Origin: Eubacterium sp. MSJ-33
Lineage (GTDB): Bacteria; Bacillota; Clostridia; Lachnospirales; Lachnospiraceae
Direction: 5' to 3'
DNA length: 64,000 nt
NCBI RefSeq assembly: GCF_022174665.1
Contig: NZ_CP076562.1
Coordinates: forward strand, 2,248,525-2,312,524
Part shown: one piece after another, positions 19,639 through 30,316 of the stretch
How positions within the stretch are numbered: position 1 is the first letter of the stretch
Layout of the letters: each line of letters begins with the position of its first letter
The notes under the pieces: generated by a model
The model's database searches: none
Told to the model about the DNA's origin: nothing
Seen by the model: only the letters and a program-made list of their open reading frames with translations
Translations under genes and position numbers: made by a program

Positions 19639-21201
19639 ATGAAACAATTTACCAAAGAGATTAGTGTGTTCATGCGAGAAAAATGCTGGTCGATGTTGAT
19701 TACATTTTTAGCGGTTGTTATGTGTTATGGAAAACACGCATTTTCTACAAATATAGATATTGATACGGAGGAATTGATCTTAAGAGGAACCTCCAATATG
19801 GACGGATGGCTTCAAATTGGACGTTTTGGTGGATATTATTCGAAGAAATTTACCGGTGGAATGTGGCATAATCCTTATTTTAATGGAGCGTTGTTCCTGT
19901 TGTTGTTTTCATTGGGAATATTTTTGCTGATGTTTTTATTCTGGCGGATTGAACATGATTATCCTGTATTATTGTTTGGATTACTTTATTCAGTCAGCGC
20001 AATCTGGTGTTTTTCCATTTATTTTGCAATGTTGCAGGTAGAATTGACAATTGGTCTTTTGTGTGCGATTGTTGCACTGCATGTGTTGTATGATGGTCTT
20101 ACACAATGCAGGCATAAAGGCGTGATTGTTGCTGAGTTTGTTTTATCTTTGCCTTTGTTGGTATGGGCATTTGCCAGTTATCAGGCAATTCTGGTGTTCT
20201 ATCTTGTGGCGGGAGTCGGTATGTATGTGACATATTACAGAGCACAGATTGACAAAGAACAAACAAGTTTGAAACGAAATCTTCTGCAGATTGTTTTTTT
20301 ACTAGTGCATTTTGTGATTGGATATGGATTTTATTCTTTGATATCAAAAAAATTTTTCAGTGGAAGCACATATCTTACATCACAGATTTCGTGGGGGCAA
20401 AACCCATTTTTTGATGTTGTAAAGAATATATTGCGAGTAGTAAAAGCAACATATTTTAATGATATCTTGAAACTAAAGGGATTGCTATTGCCTCTTTTTG
20501 CTCTAATTCTGGTGGATATTATTTTTGTGTGGATAAAACCAGGTAAAATATCTGCAAAGATTTTGTATATGTTTTTGCAGGCGGGGCTTGTATGGTCACC
20601 ATTTGCGTTGATTGTGTATGTGGGTGGCGATATGCCATACCGTACTAAGTTTGCATTAGCATTGTATATTGCATTTACCGGTATGTATCTATATAGAAAT
20701 ATTTGTGCGTTTATAGGTCGACCGGTTGTAAATACAATTGCAAAGAGCGTGCTTATGGTGGCGATTTGTATTTGTGCATTTCAGCAGGCATCCGTAAACT
20801 TACGTTTATGGTATACAGATGATATATGCAATGAGCAGAATAAAATTGTTGCTGAGAATATTTATGATCATATATCAGGATTGGGATTTGGTGAAAGTCC
20901 GGAAGTGCAGGTGGCAATTTTGGGAAATAAACAGGTGAATCTTAACCCAGCCTGCATGAGTGGAATAGAAATGTTTGGAATCTCTAATTTCCGTTGGGAT
21001 TATTCTTCTCCGACGGGAAGCATGATACGGACACAGATGTATTTGCGAGCATATACCGGCATTGATTATCATGGAATAAGCTCGGAAAATGTTGCCTATG
21101 CAATTGAAAAAGGAAAAGATATGCCGATGTATCCAGCGGATGGATATGTGAAATATGACGCAGAGAAAAATCTGATTCTTGTGAAATTATCAGATTATTA
21201 G
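19639..21201 (+). CDS. GtrII-type membrane glucosyltransferase
   Basis: 520 residues with about 10-11 hydrophobic helices and a soluble C-terminal domain (about 405-520). The N-terminal extracytoplasmic loop holds TNIDIDTEELILRGTSNMDGWLQIGRFG, with acidic residues like the Glucos_trans_II family. Such proteins take glucose from undecaprenyl-P-glucose on the outer face and add it to cell-surface polymers, in phages and bacteria. The partner GT2 enzyme follows after 9 bp. No GtrA flippase gene is next to the pair. Confidence 0.8.
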   Translation: MKQFTKEISVFMREKCWSMLITFLAVVMCYGKHAFSTNIDIDTEELILRGTSNMDGWLQIGRFGGYYSKKFTGGMWHNPYFNGALFLLLFSLGIFLLMFLFWRIEHDYPVLLFGLLYSVSAIWCFSIYFAMLQVELTIGLLCAIVALHVLYDGLTQCRHKGVIVAEFVLSLPLLVWAFASYQAILVFYLVAGVGMYVTYYRAQIDKEQTSLKRNLLQIVFLLVHFVIGYGFYSLISKKFFSGSTYLTSQISWGQNPFFDVVKNILRVVKATYFNDILKLKGLLLPLFALILVDIIFVWIKPGKISAKILYMFLQAGLVWSPFALIVYVGGDMPYRTKFALALYIAFTGMYLYRNICAFIGRPVVNTIAKSVLMVAICICAFQQASVNLRLWYTDDICNEQNKIVAENIYDHISGLGFGESPEVQVAILGNKQVNLNPACMSGIEMFGISNFRWDYSSPTGSMIRTQMYLRAYTGIDYHGISSENVAYAIEKGKDMPMYPADGYVKYDAEKNLILVKLSDY

Positions 21202-21210
21202 GGGATAAAA

Positions 21211-22185
21211 ATGAAAGACAACCAAACGATATTATATATTATAATTCCATGTTATAACGAAGAGAAAGTTCTTCCTGTTACATCAGAAATGTTTTTACAG
21301 GAACTTCAGATATTGATTTCAAAAGGAAAGATCAGTGATGCGAGCCGTATATTGTTTGTGAATGATGGCAGTAAGGATGAAACATGGTCAATCATATGTG
21401 GACTGGCAGAGTCCGATAAACATTACATGGGAATTTGTCAGAGCCGGAATCGAGGGCATCAGAATGCTGTTTTGGCGGGGCTGATGGAGGTCAAAGATAA
21501 GGCAGATATTACAATATCTATCGATTGTGATGGGCAGGATGATATTGCTACGATGGAAGACATGATAGATGCATATCACGATGGTGCAGAAGTTGTGTAT
21601 GGTGTGCGGAATGACAGGTCTACAGACAGTTTTTTTAAACGATTTACAGCGCAGAGTTTTTATAAAGTTCTAAGTGCTATGGGTGTGGAAACTGTCTATA
21701 ATCATGCAGATTATAGATTGATTTCGTCGCGTGTATTACAGGAGTTTTCTAAGTTTGAAGAAGTGAATTTATTCCTGCGGGGGATGATTCCTTTGGTTGG
21801 TTTTAAAAGCACATCTGTATATTATAAGAGACATGAACGGATAGCGGGAGAAAGCCATTATCCGTTTCGCAAGATGATGGGGCTTGCATTTGATGGAATT
21901 ACAAGCCTTAGTACCCGACCGTTGACAATGATAATGGCAATTGGGATCATTGTATCGATCCTTAGTTTTGTCGGGGCGGTCTGGGCGGTTGTTGCACAGT
22001 TTCTTGGAAGAACGGTTGCAGGTTGGGCGAGTACTACCTGTATTGTATGTTTTATAGGCGGAGTACAATTGGTTTGTCTTGGCGTAATAGGACAATATAT
22101 TGGTAAAATCTATATGGAGGTGAAACATCGTCCGCGCTATATTATAAGTGAACGGATAGGAATTGATTATATAAAGAATAGATAA
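21211..22185 (+). CDS. Polyprenyl-phosphate glycosyltransferase GtrB-like
   Basis: 324 residues: a GT2 domain starting LYIIIPCYNEEKVLP, with the nucleotide-sugar DXD region SIDCDGQDD and ARISTOCRATIC-like acceptor segments, then two C-terminal transmembrane helices (MIMAIGIIVSILSFVGAVWAV and TCIVCFIGGVQLVCLGVIGQ). It should charge undecaprenyl phosphate with a hexose on the inner face, supplying the GtrII-like enzyme upstream. Ends at a terminator. Confidence 0.9.
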   Translation: MKDNQTILYIIIPCYNEEKVLPVTSEMFLQELQILISKGKISDASRILFVNDGSKDETWSIICGLAESDKHYMGICQSRNRGHQNAVLAGLMEVKDKADITISIDCDGQDDIATMEDMIDAYHDGAEVVYGVRNDRSTDSFFKRFTAQSFYKVLSAMGVETVYNHADYRLISSRVLQEFSKFEEVNLFLRGMIPLVGFKSTSVYYKRHERIAGESHYPFRKMMGLAFDGITSLSTRPLTMIMAIGIIVSILSFVGAVWAVVAQFLGRTVAGWASTTCIVCFIGGVQLVCLGVIGQYIGKIYMEVKHRPRYIISERIGIDYIKNR

Positions 22186-22193
22186 ATGTTATC

Positions 22194-22227
22194 AAAAGCC
22201 GGTTGATGGATTCAGCCGGTTTTTTTG
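22194..22227 (+). terminator. Terminator of the gtr pair
   Basis: Stem CCGGTTGA (22199-22206) with TCAGCCGG (one G-T pair), extended by AAAA/TTTT and followed by seven Ts. Confidence 0.82.
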
Positions 22228-22332
22228 TATACAATCATACAAATAGATGTAAAAACAGGAACTATAGCTGGTTTTATGCAAGATGTCAATATGTGAGAAT
22301 AAAAATAATAATTGTCACGGAAAGGCTGGGAA

Positions 22333-22464
22333 ATGCATAAAATGGTGCGGATGTCGTTAAAACTATATCTTGCATGCGGATGCCTGGTATTCGTGATTTT
22401 AATTTTAGAAATTTTGGTATATATGATGATTCAGAATCGAAAAAAATCCCAAAATTCTAAGTGA
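22333..22464 (+). CDS. Small single-pass membrane protein (43 aa)
   Basis: A short frame in the 315-bp gap after the terminator: MHKMVRMSLKLYLACGCLVF, then VILILEILVYMMIQ, then a basic NRKKSQNSK tail. The continuous hydrophobic stretch (about 11-33) flanked by positive charges looks like a real one-helix membrane peptide. The ribosome site (GGAAAGG, about 7 nt upstream) is modest. It ends 36 bp before the XRE regulator. No family recognised; reality uncertain. Confidence 0.4.
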   Translation: MHKMVRMSLKLYLACGCLVFVILILEILVYMMIQNRKKSQNSK

Positions 22465-22500
22465 GTAAAAATCAGGCAGATTGAAAACGAGGTGTAAAAC

Positions 22501-22854
22501 ATGCAGGATCGTGCTTTTTATGAGCGCATAGGAGCAAAATTTCAAAGAGAACGTGAACGACAGAGAATTACCAGAGAGCATATGGCAGAACAGATTAATA
22601 TTTCATCGAAGTTCCTGTATGAGATCGAGAGCGGAAGAAAAGGGTTTTCCTGTGAGATATTCAATAATATGTGCAAATATCTGCATGTGAATGCGGATTT
22701 TATATTAGCGGAAGATGAGGTAACTGGCAATCGGTTTCGTATTGAGACGATGACAAGAGATTTTTCGGCGGAAGAAATGAACTATCTTGCCAAGATGATT
22801 GATGGAATCCGGGAAATGCGGAGAGCATATGGATTAGATGATAAAACTAATTAG
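22501..22854 (+). CDS. XRE-family helix-turn-helix regulator
   Basis: 117 residues. Residues about 7-65 form an HTH_3 domain: IGAKFQRERERQRITREHMA, then INISSKFLYEIESGRKGFSC with the recognition helix. The C-terminal 50 residues are helical (NYLAKMIDGIREMRRAYG) and probably mediate dimerisation. Target unknown; the small membrane peptide upstream is a candidate partner only by position. Confidence 0.85.
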   Translation: MQDRAFYERIGAKFQRERERQRITREHMAEQINISSKFLYEIESGRKGFSCEIFNNMCKYLHVNADFILAEDEVTGNRFRIETMTRDFSAEEMNYLAKMIDGIREMRRAYGLDDKTN

Positions 22855-22917
22855 TTGACAGCCGCAAAGTCGTGTGTTATTCCTATAGAAGAAAGCAAAC
22901 GAATATGGGAGGCAGTT

Positions 22918-23217
22918 ATGGTAAAACATATTATTTTATGGACATTGAAAGAGACAGATGCAGACGAAAAAGCGAAGATTCTTGCGAACATGAAGGAACA
23001 TCTGGAAGGATTGACCGGAAAAGTGCCGGGACTTCTGGAAGTACATGTAAGAATTAACCCGCTTGCATCTTCGAATGCAGAGGTAATGCTTGATACAACG
23101 CTGGAGAATGAAGAGATGCTGAAAGGTTATCAGAAGCATCCGGCACATGTGGAAGTTGCAAATACTTATGTGCGTCCATATACAGACGTGCGTATGTGCA
23201 TGGACTATGAACTGTAG
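22918..23217 (+). CDS. Dabb (stress-responsive A/B barrel) domain protein
   Basis: 99 residues from the ATG after GGGAGG. MVKHIILWTLKETDADEKAK and the ending YQKHPAHVEVANTYVRPYTD are the hallmarks of the Dabb family, dimeric ferredoxin-like barrels whose roles range from cyclase to stress response. Function here unknown. A terminator follows. Confidence 0.88.
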   Translation: MVKHIILWTLKETDADEKAKILANMKEHLEGLTGKVPGLLEVHVRINPLASSNAEVMLDTTLENEEMLKGYQKHPAHVEVANTYVRPYTDVRMCMDYEL

Positions 23218-23243
23218 GGAATAAAATAGAAGAAAACGCAGAG

Positions 23244-23280
23244 AATAACGGGAGAGTAGTATATTCCCGTTATTTTTATT
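23244..23280 (+). terminator. Terminator after the Dabb gene
   Basis: A 10-bp perfect stem AATAACGGGA (23244-23253) / TCCCGTTATT (23265-23274) followed by TTTATT. Confidence 0.82.
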
Positions 23281-23340
23281 GAGCGCGGAAGCTGGTGCGA
23301 TGGGGATGATATGGATTTTCATGTGCATTTTATCAGAAAA

Positions 23341-23382
23341 AGAACATTTGTTCTATACAAATAAAAAGAGATGTGATAGAAT
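23341..23382 (+). promoter_or_regulatory. LexA operator and promoter of uvrB
   Basis: GAAC-ATTT-GTTC (23342-23353) fits the Gram-positive LexA box. Immediately downstream are a weak -35 (TATACA, 23354-23359) and an extended -10 TGATAGAAT (23374-23382) with 17-bp spacing. LexA bound here would block the promoter, making uvrB part of the SOS response as in B. subtilis. Confidence 0.8.
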
Positions 23383-23418
23383 GACTTGTATAGCATGTAT
23401 TAGAAACTGGAGAACAGC

Positions 23419-25410
23419 ATGGACCATTTTGAATTAGTATCGGAATATGCACCGACCGGAGATCAGCCGGAGGCGATTGAAGGACTGGTGAAGGGATTTC
23501 AGGAGGGAAAGAAATGCCAGACGCTGCTCGGTGTCACAGGTTCCGGAAAGACATTTACGATGGCAAATGTCATCGCCAAATTAAATAAACCGACGATTAT
23601 CATATCGCACAATAAGACTTTGGCGGCACAGCTTTACAGTGAGTTTAAGGCTTTCTTTCCGCATAATGCGGTGGAATATTTCGTATCGTATTACGATTAT
23701 TACCAGCCAGAGGCATATGTGCCGTCGACAGATACGTATATTGCGAAGGATTCCGCTATCAACGACGAGATCGATAAGATGCGGCATAGTGCGACATCTG
23801 CACTGATTGAGCGGAAGGATGTCGTAGTTGTGTCTTCGGTATCGTGTATCTATGGCTTGGGTGATCCGGAAGAATATAAGAACATGATGCTTTCGCTTCG
23901 ACCGGGGATGGAGAAGGATCGGGATGAACTGATCCGGCAGTTGATCGATATTCAGTACACGCGGAATGAGATGGATTTTACGCGTGGAACTTTCCGCGTG
24001 AAGGGCGATATCGTGGATATTCTTCCGGTATCGACGTTTGAAGACGGTATTCGAATCGAGTTTTTCGGTGACGAGATTGACCGGATCGTGGAGTTTGATC
24101 CGCTGACCGGAGAGATTAAACGTGCGCTCTCTTTTGCGTGTATCTTCCCGGCATCGCATTATGTTGTTGCCCCGGAGAAGATGAAGCATGCGATCGTGGA
24201 GATTGAAGAAGAATTAAAACAGCAGGTGGCGTATTTCAAGGAGAATGACAAGCTGTTAGAAGCACAGCGTATCCGTGAGCGGACGGAGTTTGATATGGAG
24301 ATGCTGCAGGAGACGGGCTTTTGTTCTGGTATCGAGAATTATTCCCGGATACTGGCGGGCATGAAGCCGGGTGCCACACCGAACACACTGCTCAATTTCT
24401 TTGATGGGGATTATCTGATCATCGTGGATGAGTCGCATATCACGTTGCCACAGGTGCGAGGCATGTATGCGGGTGACCGTTCCAGAAAGACGACGTTGGT
24501 TGATTATGGATTCCGTCTGCCGTCGGCACTTGATAACCGTCCGCTGAATTTTCAGGAGTTTGAATCAAAGATTGATAAGATCTTATATGTATCGGCAACA
24601 CCGTCGGATTATGAGAAGGAACATGAGGAGAATCGTGTCGAGCAGATCATCCGTCCGACCGGACTGTTAGATCCGGAAGTAGAAGTACGGCCGATCGAAG
24701 GACAGGTGGATGACCTCGTATCAGAAGTCAACAAAGAGGTTGCAAAGGGCAATAAGATATTAGTTACGACGCTGACAAAGCGTATGGCAGAGGATTTGAC
24801 CGATTATATGAAGCAGCTTGATATCAAGGTCAAATATCTGCATTCGGATATTGATACACTGGAACGATTGGAGATCGTGCGGGATCTTCGAATGGGCGTA
24901 TTTGATGTGCTGGTCGGAATCAACCTGCTTCGTGAGGGACTTGATATCCCGGAGATTACACTTGTTGCGATTCTGGATGCGGATAAGGAAGGCTTTTTAC
25001 GTTCGGAGACATCGCTTGTGCAGACGATTGGACGAGCTGCGCGTAATGTGGATGGACATGTTATCATGTATGCAGATACAATCACGGATTCGATGCGGCA
25101 TGCGATTGATGAGACGAACCGACGACGGAAGATTCAGGATGCCTATAACAAGGAACATGGCATTACACCGCAGAGTATCAAGAAGGATATCCGTGATCTG
25201 ATCAGTCTGGACACGGGTGAGAGTGTGACTACGAAGAAAGAACGCGAGAAAGATCCGGAATCTATGACGAAGAAGGAATTGAATGCCGAGATCGCACGTC
25301 TGACGAAGAAGATGAACAAGGCGGCGATGGAGCTAAACTTTGAGGAGGCAGCAGTGCTTCGTGATGAGTTGAAGGAATTAAAGATTGCCTTGCGGGATTA
25401 TGATGATTAG
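23419..25410 (+). CDS. uvrB: Excinuclease ABC subunit B
   Basis: 663 residues, full length. Walker A GVTGSGKT (about 38-45), the beta-hairpin region [12 protein letters not shown], helicase motif [10 protein letters not shown] (about 537-544) and the C-terminal UvrC-binding UVR domain ([20 protein letters not shown]) are all present. It verifies damage handed over by UvrA and recruits UvrC in nucleotide excision repair. A LexA operator precedes it and uvrA lies downstream with one small gene between. Confidence 0.98.
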   Translation: MDHFELVSEYAPTGDQPEAIEGLVKGFQEGKKCQTLLGVTGSGKTFTMANVIAKLNKPTIIISHNKTLAAQLYSEFKAFFPHNAVEYFVSYYDYYQPEAYVPSTDTYIAKDSAINDEIDKMRHSATSALIERKDVVVVSSVSCIYGLGDPEEYKNMMLSLRPGMEKDRDELIRQLIDIQYTRNEMDFTRGTFRVKGDIVDILPVSTFEDGIRIEFFGDEIDRIVEFDPLTGEIKRALSFACIFPASHYVVAPEKMKHAIVEIEEELKQQVAYFKENDKLLEAQRIRERTEFDMEMLQETGFCSGIENYSRILAGMKPGATPNTLLNFFDGDYLIIVDESHITLPQVRGMYAGDRSRKTTLVDYGFRLPSALDNRPLNFQEFESKIDKILYVSATPSDYEKEHEENRVEQIIRPTGLLDPEVEVRPIEGQVDDLVSEVNKEVAKGNKILVTTLTKRMAEDLTDYMKQLDIKVKYLHSDIDTLERLEIVRDLRMGVFDVLVGINLLREGLDIPEITLVAILDADKEGFLRSETSLVQTIGRAARNVDGHVIMYADTITDSMRHAIDETNRRRKIQDAYNKEHGITPQSIKKDIRDLISLDTGESVTTKKEREKDPESMTKKELNAEIARLTKKMNKAAMELNFEEAAVLRDELKELKIALRDYDD

Positions 25411-25466
25411 TTTACAATTGTTTTAGTTATACTAAGTCTAAAATAAATAATAAGGAGGAGCTTGCG

Positions 25467-25787
25467 ATGGAAAGAGATGAATTGATTGAGGAGATCTCAA
25501 GAAGAAAAGGAATTGCAATGGAAGAGGTTGCAGAAATCTTAGATGAGGAGGATGCAATCTGCATAGAAGAGGAAGCGAAGTTTGTACAGCAGATGAAGAA
25601 AAAGAAGAGAAGAAAGAAGATGTGCATGCTTGGAACGATCACAATATTCCTTGCAGGTGCAGTGTGTGCACTTTTTGTCCTTGACAAGAAGGAGAAGATC
25701 AGCATGTCAGATTTAGAGGACATGGTGAAAGATAACGTGAAGAAATATACAGATAAGTATATGGATAAGATTAAGAAATTTAGCTAG
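25467..25787 (+). CDS. Small membrane protein of the uvrB-uvrA interval
   Basis: 106 residues. Residues 1-45 are acidic and helical, about 46-52 basic (KKKKRRKK), about 54-72 form one transmembrane helix (LGTITIFLAGAVCALFVL), and the rest is a Lys-rich helical tail. The first 27 residues (RDELIEEISRRKGIAMEEV) resemble the opening helices of HU-like proteins, possibly by chance. A good AAGGAGGAG site precedes it. It lies in the uvr unit, so damage-induced co-expression is plausible. No named family recognised. Confidence 0.75.
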   Translation: MERDELIEEISRRKGIAMEEVAEILDEEDAICIEEEAKFVQQMKKKKRRKKMCMLGTITIFLAGAVCALFVLDKKEKISMSDLEDMVKDNVKKYTDKYMDKIKKFS

Positions 25788-25814
25788 ACAAAGGAGTAAG
25801 CGGAAACAGACGTC

Positions 25815-28649
25815 ATGAGTGAACATAAGTATATCACCATCAAAGGTGCAAGAGAGCATAATTTAAAGAATATTGACATCAAGATTCCGCGTGATCAGTT
25901 TGTAGTATTGACAGGACTTTCCGGTTCCGGTAAGTCCTCTCTTGCTTTTGATACGATCTATGCGGAAGGGCAGCGAAAATATATGGAGTCTTTGTCGTCC
26001 TATGCACGGCAGTTCTTAGGGCTTGCGGACAAACCGGATATTGACTCGATAGAAGGTCTTTCTCCGTCCATTTCCATCGATCAGAAATCAACGAACCGGA
26101 ACCCACGTTCTACGGTTGGAACGGTGACAGAGATCTACGATTATCTGCGTCTGCTGTATGCACGTATCGGAATCCCGCATTGCCCGAAGTGTGGCAAAGA
26201 GATTGCTAGACAGACGGTCGATCAGATGGTCGATGAGATTATGGAACTGCCTGCGGGTACGAAATTCCAGTTGCTTGCGCCCGTTGTGCGTGGACGGAAG
26301 GGCGAGCATGTCAAGCTGTTACAACAGGCAAAGAAAAGCGGCTATGTGCGTGTGATTGTAGATGACAGTATGTACGATCTGTCAGAGGAGATCAAGCTTG
26401 ATAAGAACAAGAAACATAATATCGATATCGTTGTGGACCGGCTTGCAGTCAAAGAGGGCATCGAGAGTCGTCTGACCGATTCTATCGAGACTGTCCTGAA
26501 ACTGGCAGAAGGCTTGGTGAAGGTTGATGTGATCGGCGGAGAAACGATGTTATTTTCCGATAGTTTTTCCTGCCCGGATTGTGGCATCAGCATCGAGGAG
26601 ATCGAGCCGCGAAGCTTCTCGTTCAACAATCCGTTTGGCGCATGTCCTTGTTGTACCGGACTTGGATTTAAGACAGAATTTGATATTGATCTGATTATCC
26701 CGGATGACAGTCTGACTTTGAATGAAGGGGCAATCGCCGTACCGGGCTGGCAGTCCAGTGGTGATAAGAAGAGTTACGCTCATGCATGTCTTGAAGCGCT
26801 TGCGGAGGAATACAAATTCTCGTTGGATGTGCCGTTTAAGGAGCTGCCGGAAGAAGCAAAGCGTGTGATCCTGTACGGAACCGAGGGCGAGAAAATCTAT
26901 GTACACTATAAGAGTGCTTATAATGGGAAAGATGCTTTCTATGCAAACTACGAAGGATTACTTCGGAATCTGCAGCGTCGGTATAGAGAGACAACTGCGG
27001 AATCAATCAAACAGGATTATGAGACCTATATGACTGTGACACCGTGTGAAGTCTGCCACGGTAAGCGATTAAAACCGGAGTCTCTGGCAGTTACGATTGG
27101 CGGAAAGAATATTGCGGATGTCACAGATCTTTCTGTGGTAGCCTTGCATGATTTTATCTCGAAGTTAGAGCTTACCGACCGACAGAAGATGATCGGTGCA
27201 CAGGTATTAAAGGAGATTCAGGCGAGACTTGGGTTCATGATCAATGTCGGTCTGGATTACCTGACACTGTCTCGTGCAACCGGAACCCTGTCCGGTGGAG
27301 AAGCACAACGTATCCGTCTGGCAACACAGATTGGTTCCGGTCTGGTTGGTGTGGCATATATTTTGGATGAGCCAAGCATCGGATTGCATCAGCGTGACAA
27401 TGATAAGTTGATCGCAGCACTGAAACGCCTGCGAGACCTGGGGAATACCCTGCTTGTCGTGGAACATGACGAGGATACGATGCTTGCAGCGGATCATGTT
27501 ATCGATATCGGACCGGGTGCAGGTGCGAACGGTGGTGAAGTTGTGGCACAGGGAACTGCAGAGGAGATTATGCAGTGTCCGGAATCTATTACGGGCGCCT
27601 ACTTAAGTGGCAGAATCAAGATTCCGGTACCGGAGGAGCGGAGAACACCAACCGGATATATCGAGGTACTTGGTGCCAGACAGAACAATTTGAAGAATAT
27701 TGATGTGAAGTTCCCACTTGGCGTAATGACCTGTGTGACAGGTGTATCCGGTTCCGGAAAAAGTTCGCTTGTCAATGAGATCTTATATAAGCATCTGGCG
27801 AGAACTCTGAACCGGGCGAAGGTAAAACCGGGTAAGCATGACGATATCACAGGACTGGGCCAGTTGGATAAGATTATCAACATCGACCAGTCTCCGATTG
27901 GTAGAAGCCCACGTTCCAACCCGGCAACTTATACGGGTGTCTTTGATCTGATCCGTGATCTGTTCGCGAACACGAAGGATGCAAAGGCGATGGGTTACAC
28001 AAAAGGACGATTCTCATTCAACGTTGCCGGTGGCCGATGTGAGGCGTGCCGTGGGGATGGTATCATCAAGATTGAGATGCATTTCTTAGCAGATGTATAT
28101 GTACCATGTGAAGTCTGTCATGGAAAGCGGTACAACCGGGAGACATTGGAAGTCAAATACAAGGGCAAGAGCATCTACGATGTACTTGATATGACGGTCG
28201 ATGAAGCGTGTGAGTTCTTTGCACATGTGCCATCTGTCCTGCGCAAGATTTCGACCTTGCAGGAGGTTGGACTTGGATATATCAAACTCGGACAGCCATC
28301 GACGACATTATCCGGTGGAGAAGCACAGCGAATCAAGCTTGCGACAGAGCTTTCCCGCCGCAGCACAGGCAGAACCATCTATGTCTTAGATGAGCCGACA
28401 ACGGGACTTCATTTTGCGGATGTACATCGTCTGGTCGATATCCTGCGTCGGTTGTGTGAGGGTGGAAATACGGTCGTGGTTATCGAGCACAACTTAGATG
28501 TCATCAAAACCGCCGATTATATCATTGATATCGGACCGGAAGGCGGCGAAGGCGGTGGAACGGTTGTTGCAACCGGAACGCCGGAAGAGATTGTCAAGTG
28601 TAAGAAGAGTTATACGGGGCAGTATCTGAAGAAATATTTGAAGAAGTAA
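25815..28649 (+). CDS. uvrA: Excinuclease ABC subunit A
   Basis: 944 residues, full length. Two ABC ATPase modules: Walker A GLSGSGKS (about 34-41) and GVSGSGKS (about 643-650), each with an LSGGEAQRI signature, plus zinc-binding cysteine sets (CPDC/CPCC, CEVC, CEAC/CEVC). It is the damage sensor of nucleotide excision repair. The best ribosome site (AAGGAG, 25791) is about 18 nt before the ATG, an unusually long spacing, yet homology starts at this ATG. Confidence 0.98.
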   Translation: MSEHKYITIKGAREHNLKNIDIKIPRDQFVVLTGLSGSGKSSLAFDTIYAEGQRKYMESLSSYARQFLGLADKPDIDSIEGLSPSISIDQKSTNRNPRSTVGTVTEIYDYLRLLYARIGIPHCPKCGKEIARQTVDQMVDEIMELPAGTKFQLLAPVVRGRKGEHVKLLQQAKKSGYVRVIVDDSMYDLSEEIKLDKNKKHNIDIVVDRLAVKEGIESRLTDSIETVLKLAEGLVKVDVIGGETMLFSDSFSCPDCGISIEEIEPRSFSFNNPFGACPCCTGLGFKTEFDIDLIIPDDSLTLNEGAIAVPGWQSSGDKKSYAHACLEALAEEYKFSLDVPFKELPEEAKRVILYGTEGEKIYVHYKSAYNGKDAFYANYEGLLRNLQRRYRETTAESIKQDYETYMTVTPCEVCHGKRLKPESLAVTIGGKNIADVTDLSVVALHDFISKLELTDRQKMIGAQVLKEIQARLGFMINVGLDYLTLSRATGTLSGGEAQRIRLATQIGSGLVGVAYILDEPSIGLHQRDNDKLIAALKRLRDLGNTLLVVEHDEDTMLAADHVIDIGPGAGANGGEVVAQGTAEEIMQCPESITGAYLSGRIKIPVPEERRTPTGYIEVLGARQNNLKNIDVKFPLGVMTCVTGVSGSGKSSLVNEILYKHLARTLNRAKVKPGKHDDITGLGQLDKIINIDQSPIGRSPRSNPATYTGVFDLIRDLFANTKDAKAMGYTKGRFSFNVAGGRCEACRGDGIIKIEMHFLADVYVPCEVCHGKRYNRETLEVKYKGKSIYDVLDMTVDEACEFFAHVPSVLRKISTLQEVGLGYIKLGQPSTTLSGGEAQRIKLATELSRRSTGRTIYVLDEPTTGLHFADVHRLVDILRRLCEGGNTVVVIEHNLDVIKTADYIIDIGPEGGEGGGTVVATGTPEEIVKCKKSYTGQYLKKYLKK

Positions 28650-28719
28650 AATGACTAATTGCATGTGTTAAAGATTATGCAAATTTAAATCAGGTATTAA
28701 CGAGAGGAAGGTAAAACGC

Positions 28720-28986
28720 ATGAAAAAAATAAAATGGATGGTTGGCGCTTTATTGGTTATATGTATTTTGCTTGGTCAAATTGTTAAGGGTGGTTTGTTT
28801 GAAAAACAAAATGATGTGAACGACACACCTGTTGATATTGCAGAAGTACAGGGAACATTGCAGTTAGAACGGGAGACTAGTTTCACCAGCCAAGCGCAGA
28901 CAGGGGACGATACAAATTATTACTATGGTACGGCAGATGAACCGACAGGGCATGAACTAGAAAGAGAAACTAGTTTTACTGAGTAA
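28720..28986 (+). CDS. Small secreted/anchored peptide with repeated ERETSFT motif
   Basis: 88 residues. A basic start plus hydrophobic stretch (MKKIKWMVGALLVICILLGQ) acts as signal or anchor. The exported part carries the heptad ERETSFT twice: LERETSFTSQ about 47-56 and LERETSFTE at the very C-terminus, separated by an acidic Tyr-rich linker. AGAGGAAGG precedes the ATG. No family recognised. The repeat suggests a processed peptide or a protein-binding tail (inference). A terminator follows. Confidence 0.65.
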   Translation: MKKIKWMVGALLVICILLGQIVKGGLFEKQNDVNDTPVDIAEVQGTLQLERETSFTSQAQTGDDTNYYYGTADEPTGHELERETSFTE

Positions 28987-29025
28987 GTGAGAATTGTAGA
29001 TAATAGGATAGATTAATTGGGCATG

Positions 29026-29058
29026 GATGCACAAGGGTTTCCTTGTGCATCATTTTGC
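29026..29058 (+). terminator. Terminator after the repeat peptide gene
   Basis: An 11-bp perfect stem GATGCACAAGG (29026-29036) / CCTTGTGCATC (29041-29051), 4-nt loop, then ATTTTGCTT. Confidence 0.85.
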
Positions 29059-29263
29059 TTGTGTTGAAGATATTTTAAAATAAAAATCGAAAAAGTAAAA
29101 TTTTCAATAAAAAAATAAAGAAAATATATTTTCCTAATTATGATTTTTAGTTACAATTTAGAAAAATGAGTATTTGCGTAGCATAAGGATTTATTGAGAC
29201 ATATCAGATACACTTCAGTTTTTGCTTCGCAAGAAACGACTTTGATTATAAGGAGGGTACAAC

Positions 29264-30253
29264 ATGTATATTGCAAAAGAAACAAGATATGACAATATGA
29301 AGTACAATTATTGTGGCGCAAGTGGCTTGAAGCTTCCTGCCGTATCACTTGGACTTTGGCACAACTTTGGTTCGAACGGAAATTTTGACACGATGATGGA
29401 TATGTGTGAGACAGCCTTTGATAACGGTATTACGCATTTCGATCTGGCGAATAATTATGGCCCATATGATGGAGCTGCTGAGGAAAACTTCGGCAAGATC
29501 TTAGACAAGAGCCTGCGTCCATACCGGGACGAGATGATTATCTCTACGAAGGCTGGATATACGATGTGGCCGGGCCCTTACGGCGATTGGGGCAGCAAGA
29601 AATATCTGGTGGCAAGTCTCGATCAGAGCCTGAAGCGGATGGAACTTGACTATGTAGATATCTTCTATCACCACAGACCAGATCCGAATACCCCGCTCGA
29701 AGAGACTGCCTGCGCACTCGATGGTATTGTCCGGAGCGGAAAAGCATTGTATGTCGGAATCTCCAACTACAACAAGGAGCAGACAATCGAGATTGCAAAG
29801 CTTTTCAAGGAGATGAAAACACCATTTATCATCAACCAGAGACGGTACAATATGTTTGACCGTGAGATGGAAGAGGATGGATTAAAAGATTACGCAGCCG
29901 CAAACGGCATTGGTATCATCACATTCTGTCCATTGGCACAGGGATTGCTTACAAACCGTTACTTAAATGGTATTCCGGAGGACAGCCGTATCCGTACCGA
30001 TGGCAGATTCCTGCAGGAGACAGCCATCAATGAGGAGACGATTGCAAAGGTTCGTGCACTGAATGTGATTGCAGAAAACCGTGGTCAGACATTGGCAGAG
30101 ATGGCTCTTGCATGGATTCTGCGTGATAACGATATCACAAGTGTGCTGATCGGTGCTTCAAGACCATCCCAGATCTTAGATAACATTGGCATGCTCGCGA
30201 ATATGACATTTACGCAGGAAGAACGCGAGAAGATCGACCGTATCACAAAATAG
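29264..30253 (+). CDS. Aldo/keto reductase (YghZ/GapDH-like subfamily)
   Basis: 329 residues. The AKR barrel is clear: YNYCGASGLKLPAVSLGLWH, catalytic Tyr in HFDLANNYGPYDG, Lys in MIISTKAGYTMW and His in VDIFYHHRPDP, and an NADPH site near SVLIGASRPSQI. The opening and WPGPYG insertion match the YghZ group, which reduces L-glyceraldehyde 3-phosphate and methylglyoxal. A strong AAGGAGGG site. Monocistronic. Confidence 0.92.
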   Translation: MYIAKETRYDNMKYNYCGASGLKLPAVSLGLWHNFGSNGNFDTMMDMCETAFDNGITHFDLANNYGPYDGAAEENFGKILDKSLRPYRDEMIISTKAGYTMWPGPYGDWGSKKYLVASLDQSLKRMELDYVDIFYHHRPDPNTPLEETACALDGIVRSGKALYVGISNYNKEQTIEIAKLFKEMKTPFIINQRRYNMFDREMEEDGLKDYAAANGIGIITFCPLAQGLLTNRYLNGIPEDSRIRTDGRFLQETAINEETIAKVRALNVIAENRGQTLAEMALAWILRDNDITSVLIGASRPSQILDNIGMLANMTFTQEEREKIDRITK

Positions 30254-30269
30254 AAAACAGTAGAAAACA

Positions 30270-30304
30270 GGGACGTTCCTTTTGTCATGAGGAGCGTTCC
30301 TTTG
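30270..30304 (+). terminator. Hairpin/terminator after the aldo/keto reductase
   Basis: GGGACGTTCC (30270-30279) pairs with GGAGCGTTCC (30291-30300) using two G-T pairs, followed by TTTGTCTT. The arms also read as an imperfect direct repeat (CGTTCCTTTTGTC / CGTTCCTTTGTC). Confidence 0.5.
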
Positions 30305-30316
30305 TCTTATAAAAAC

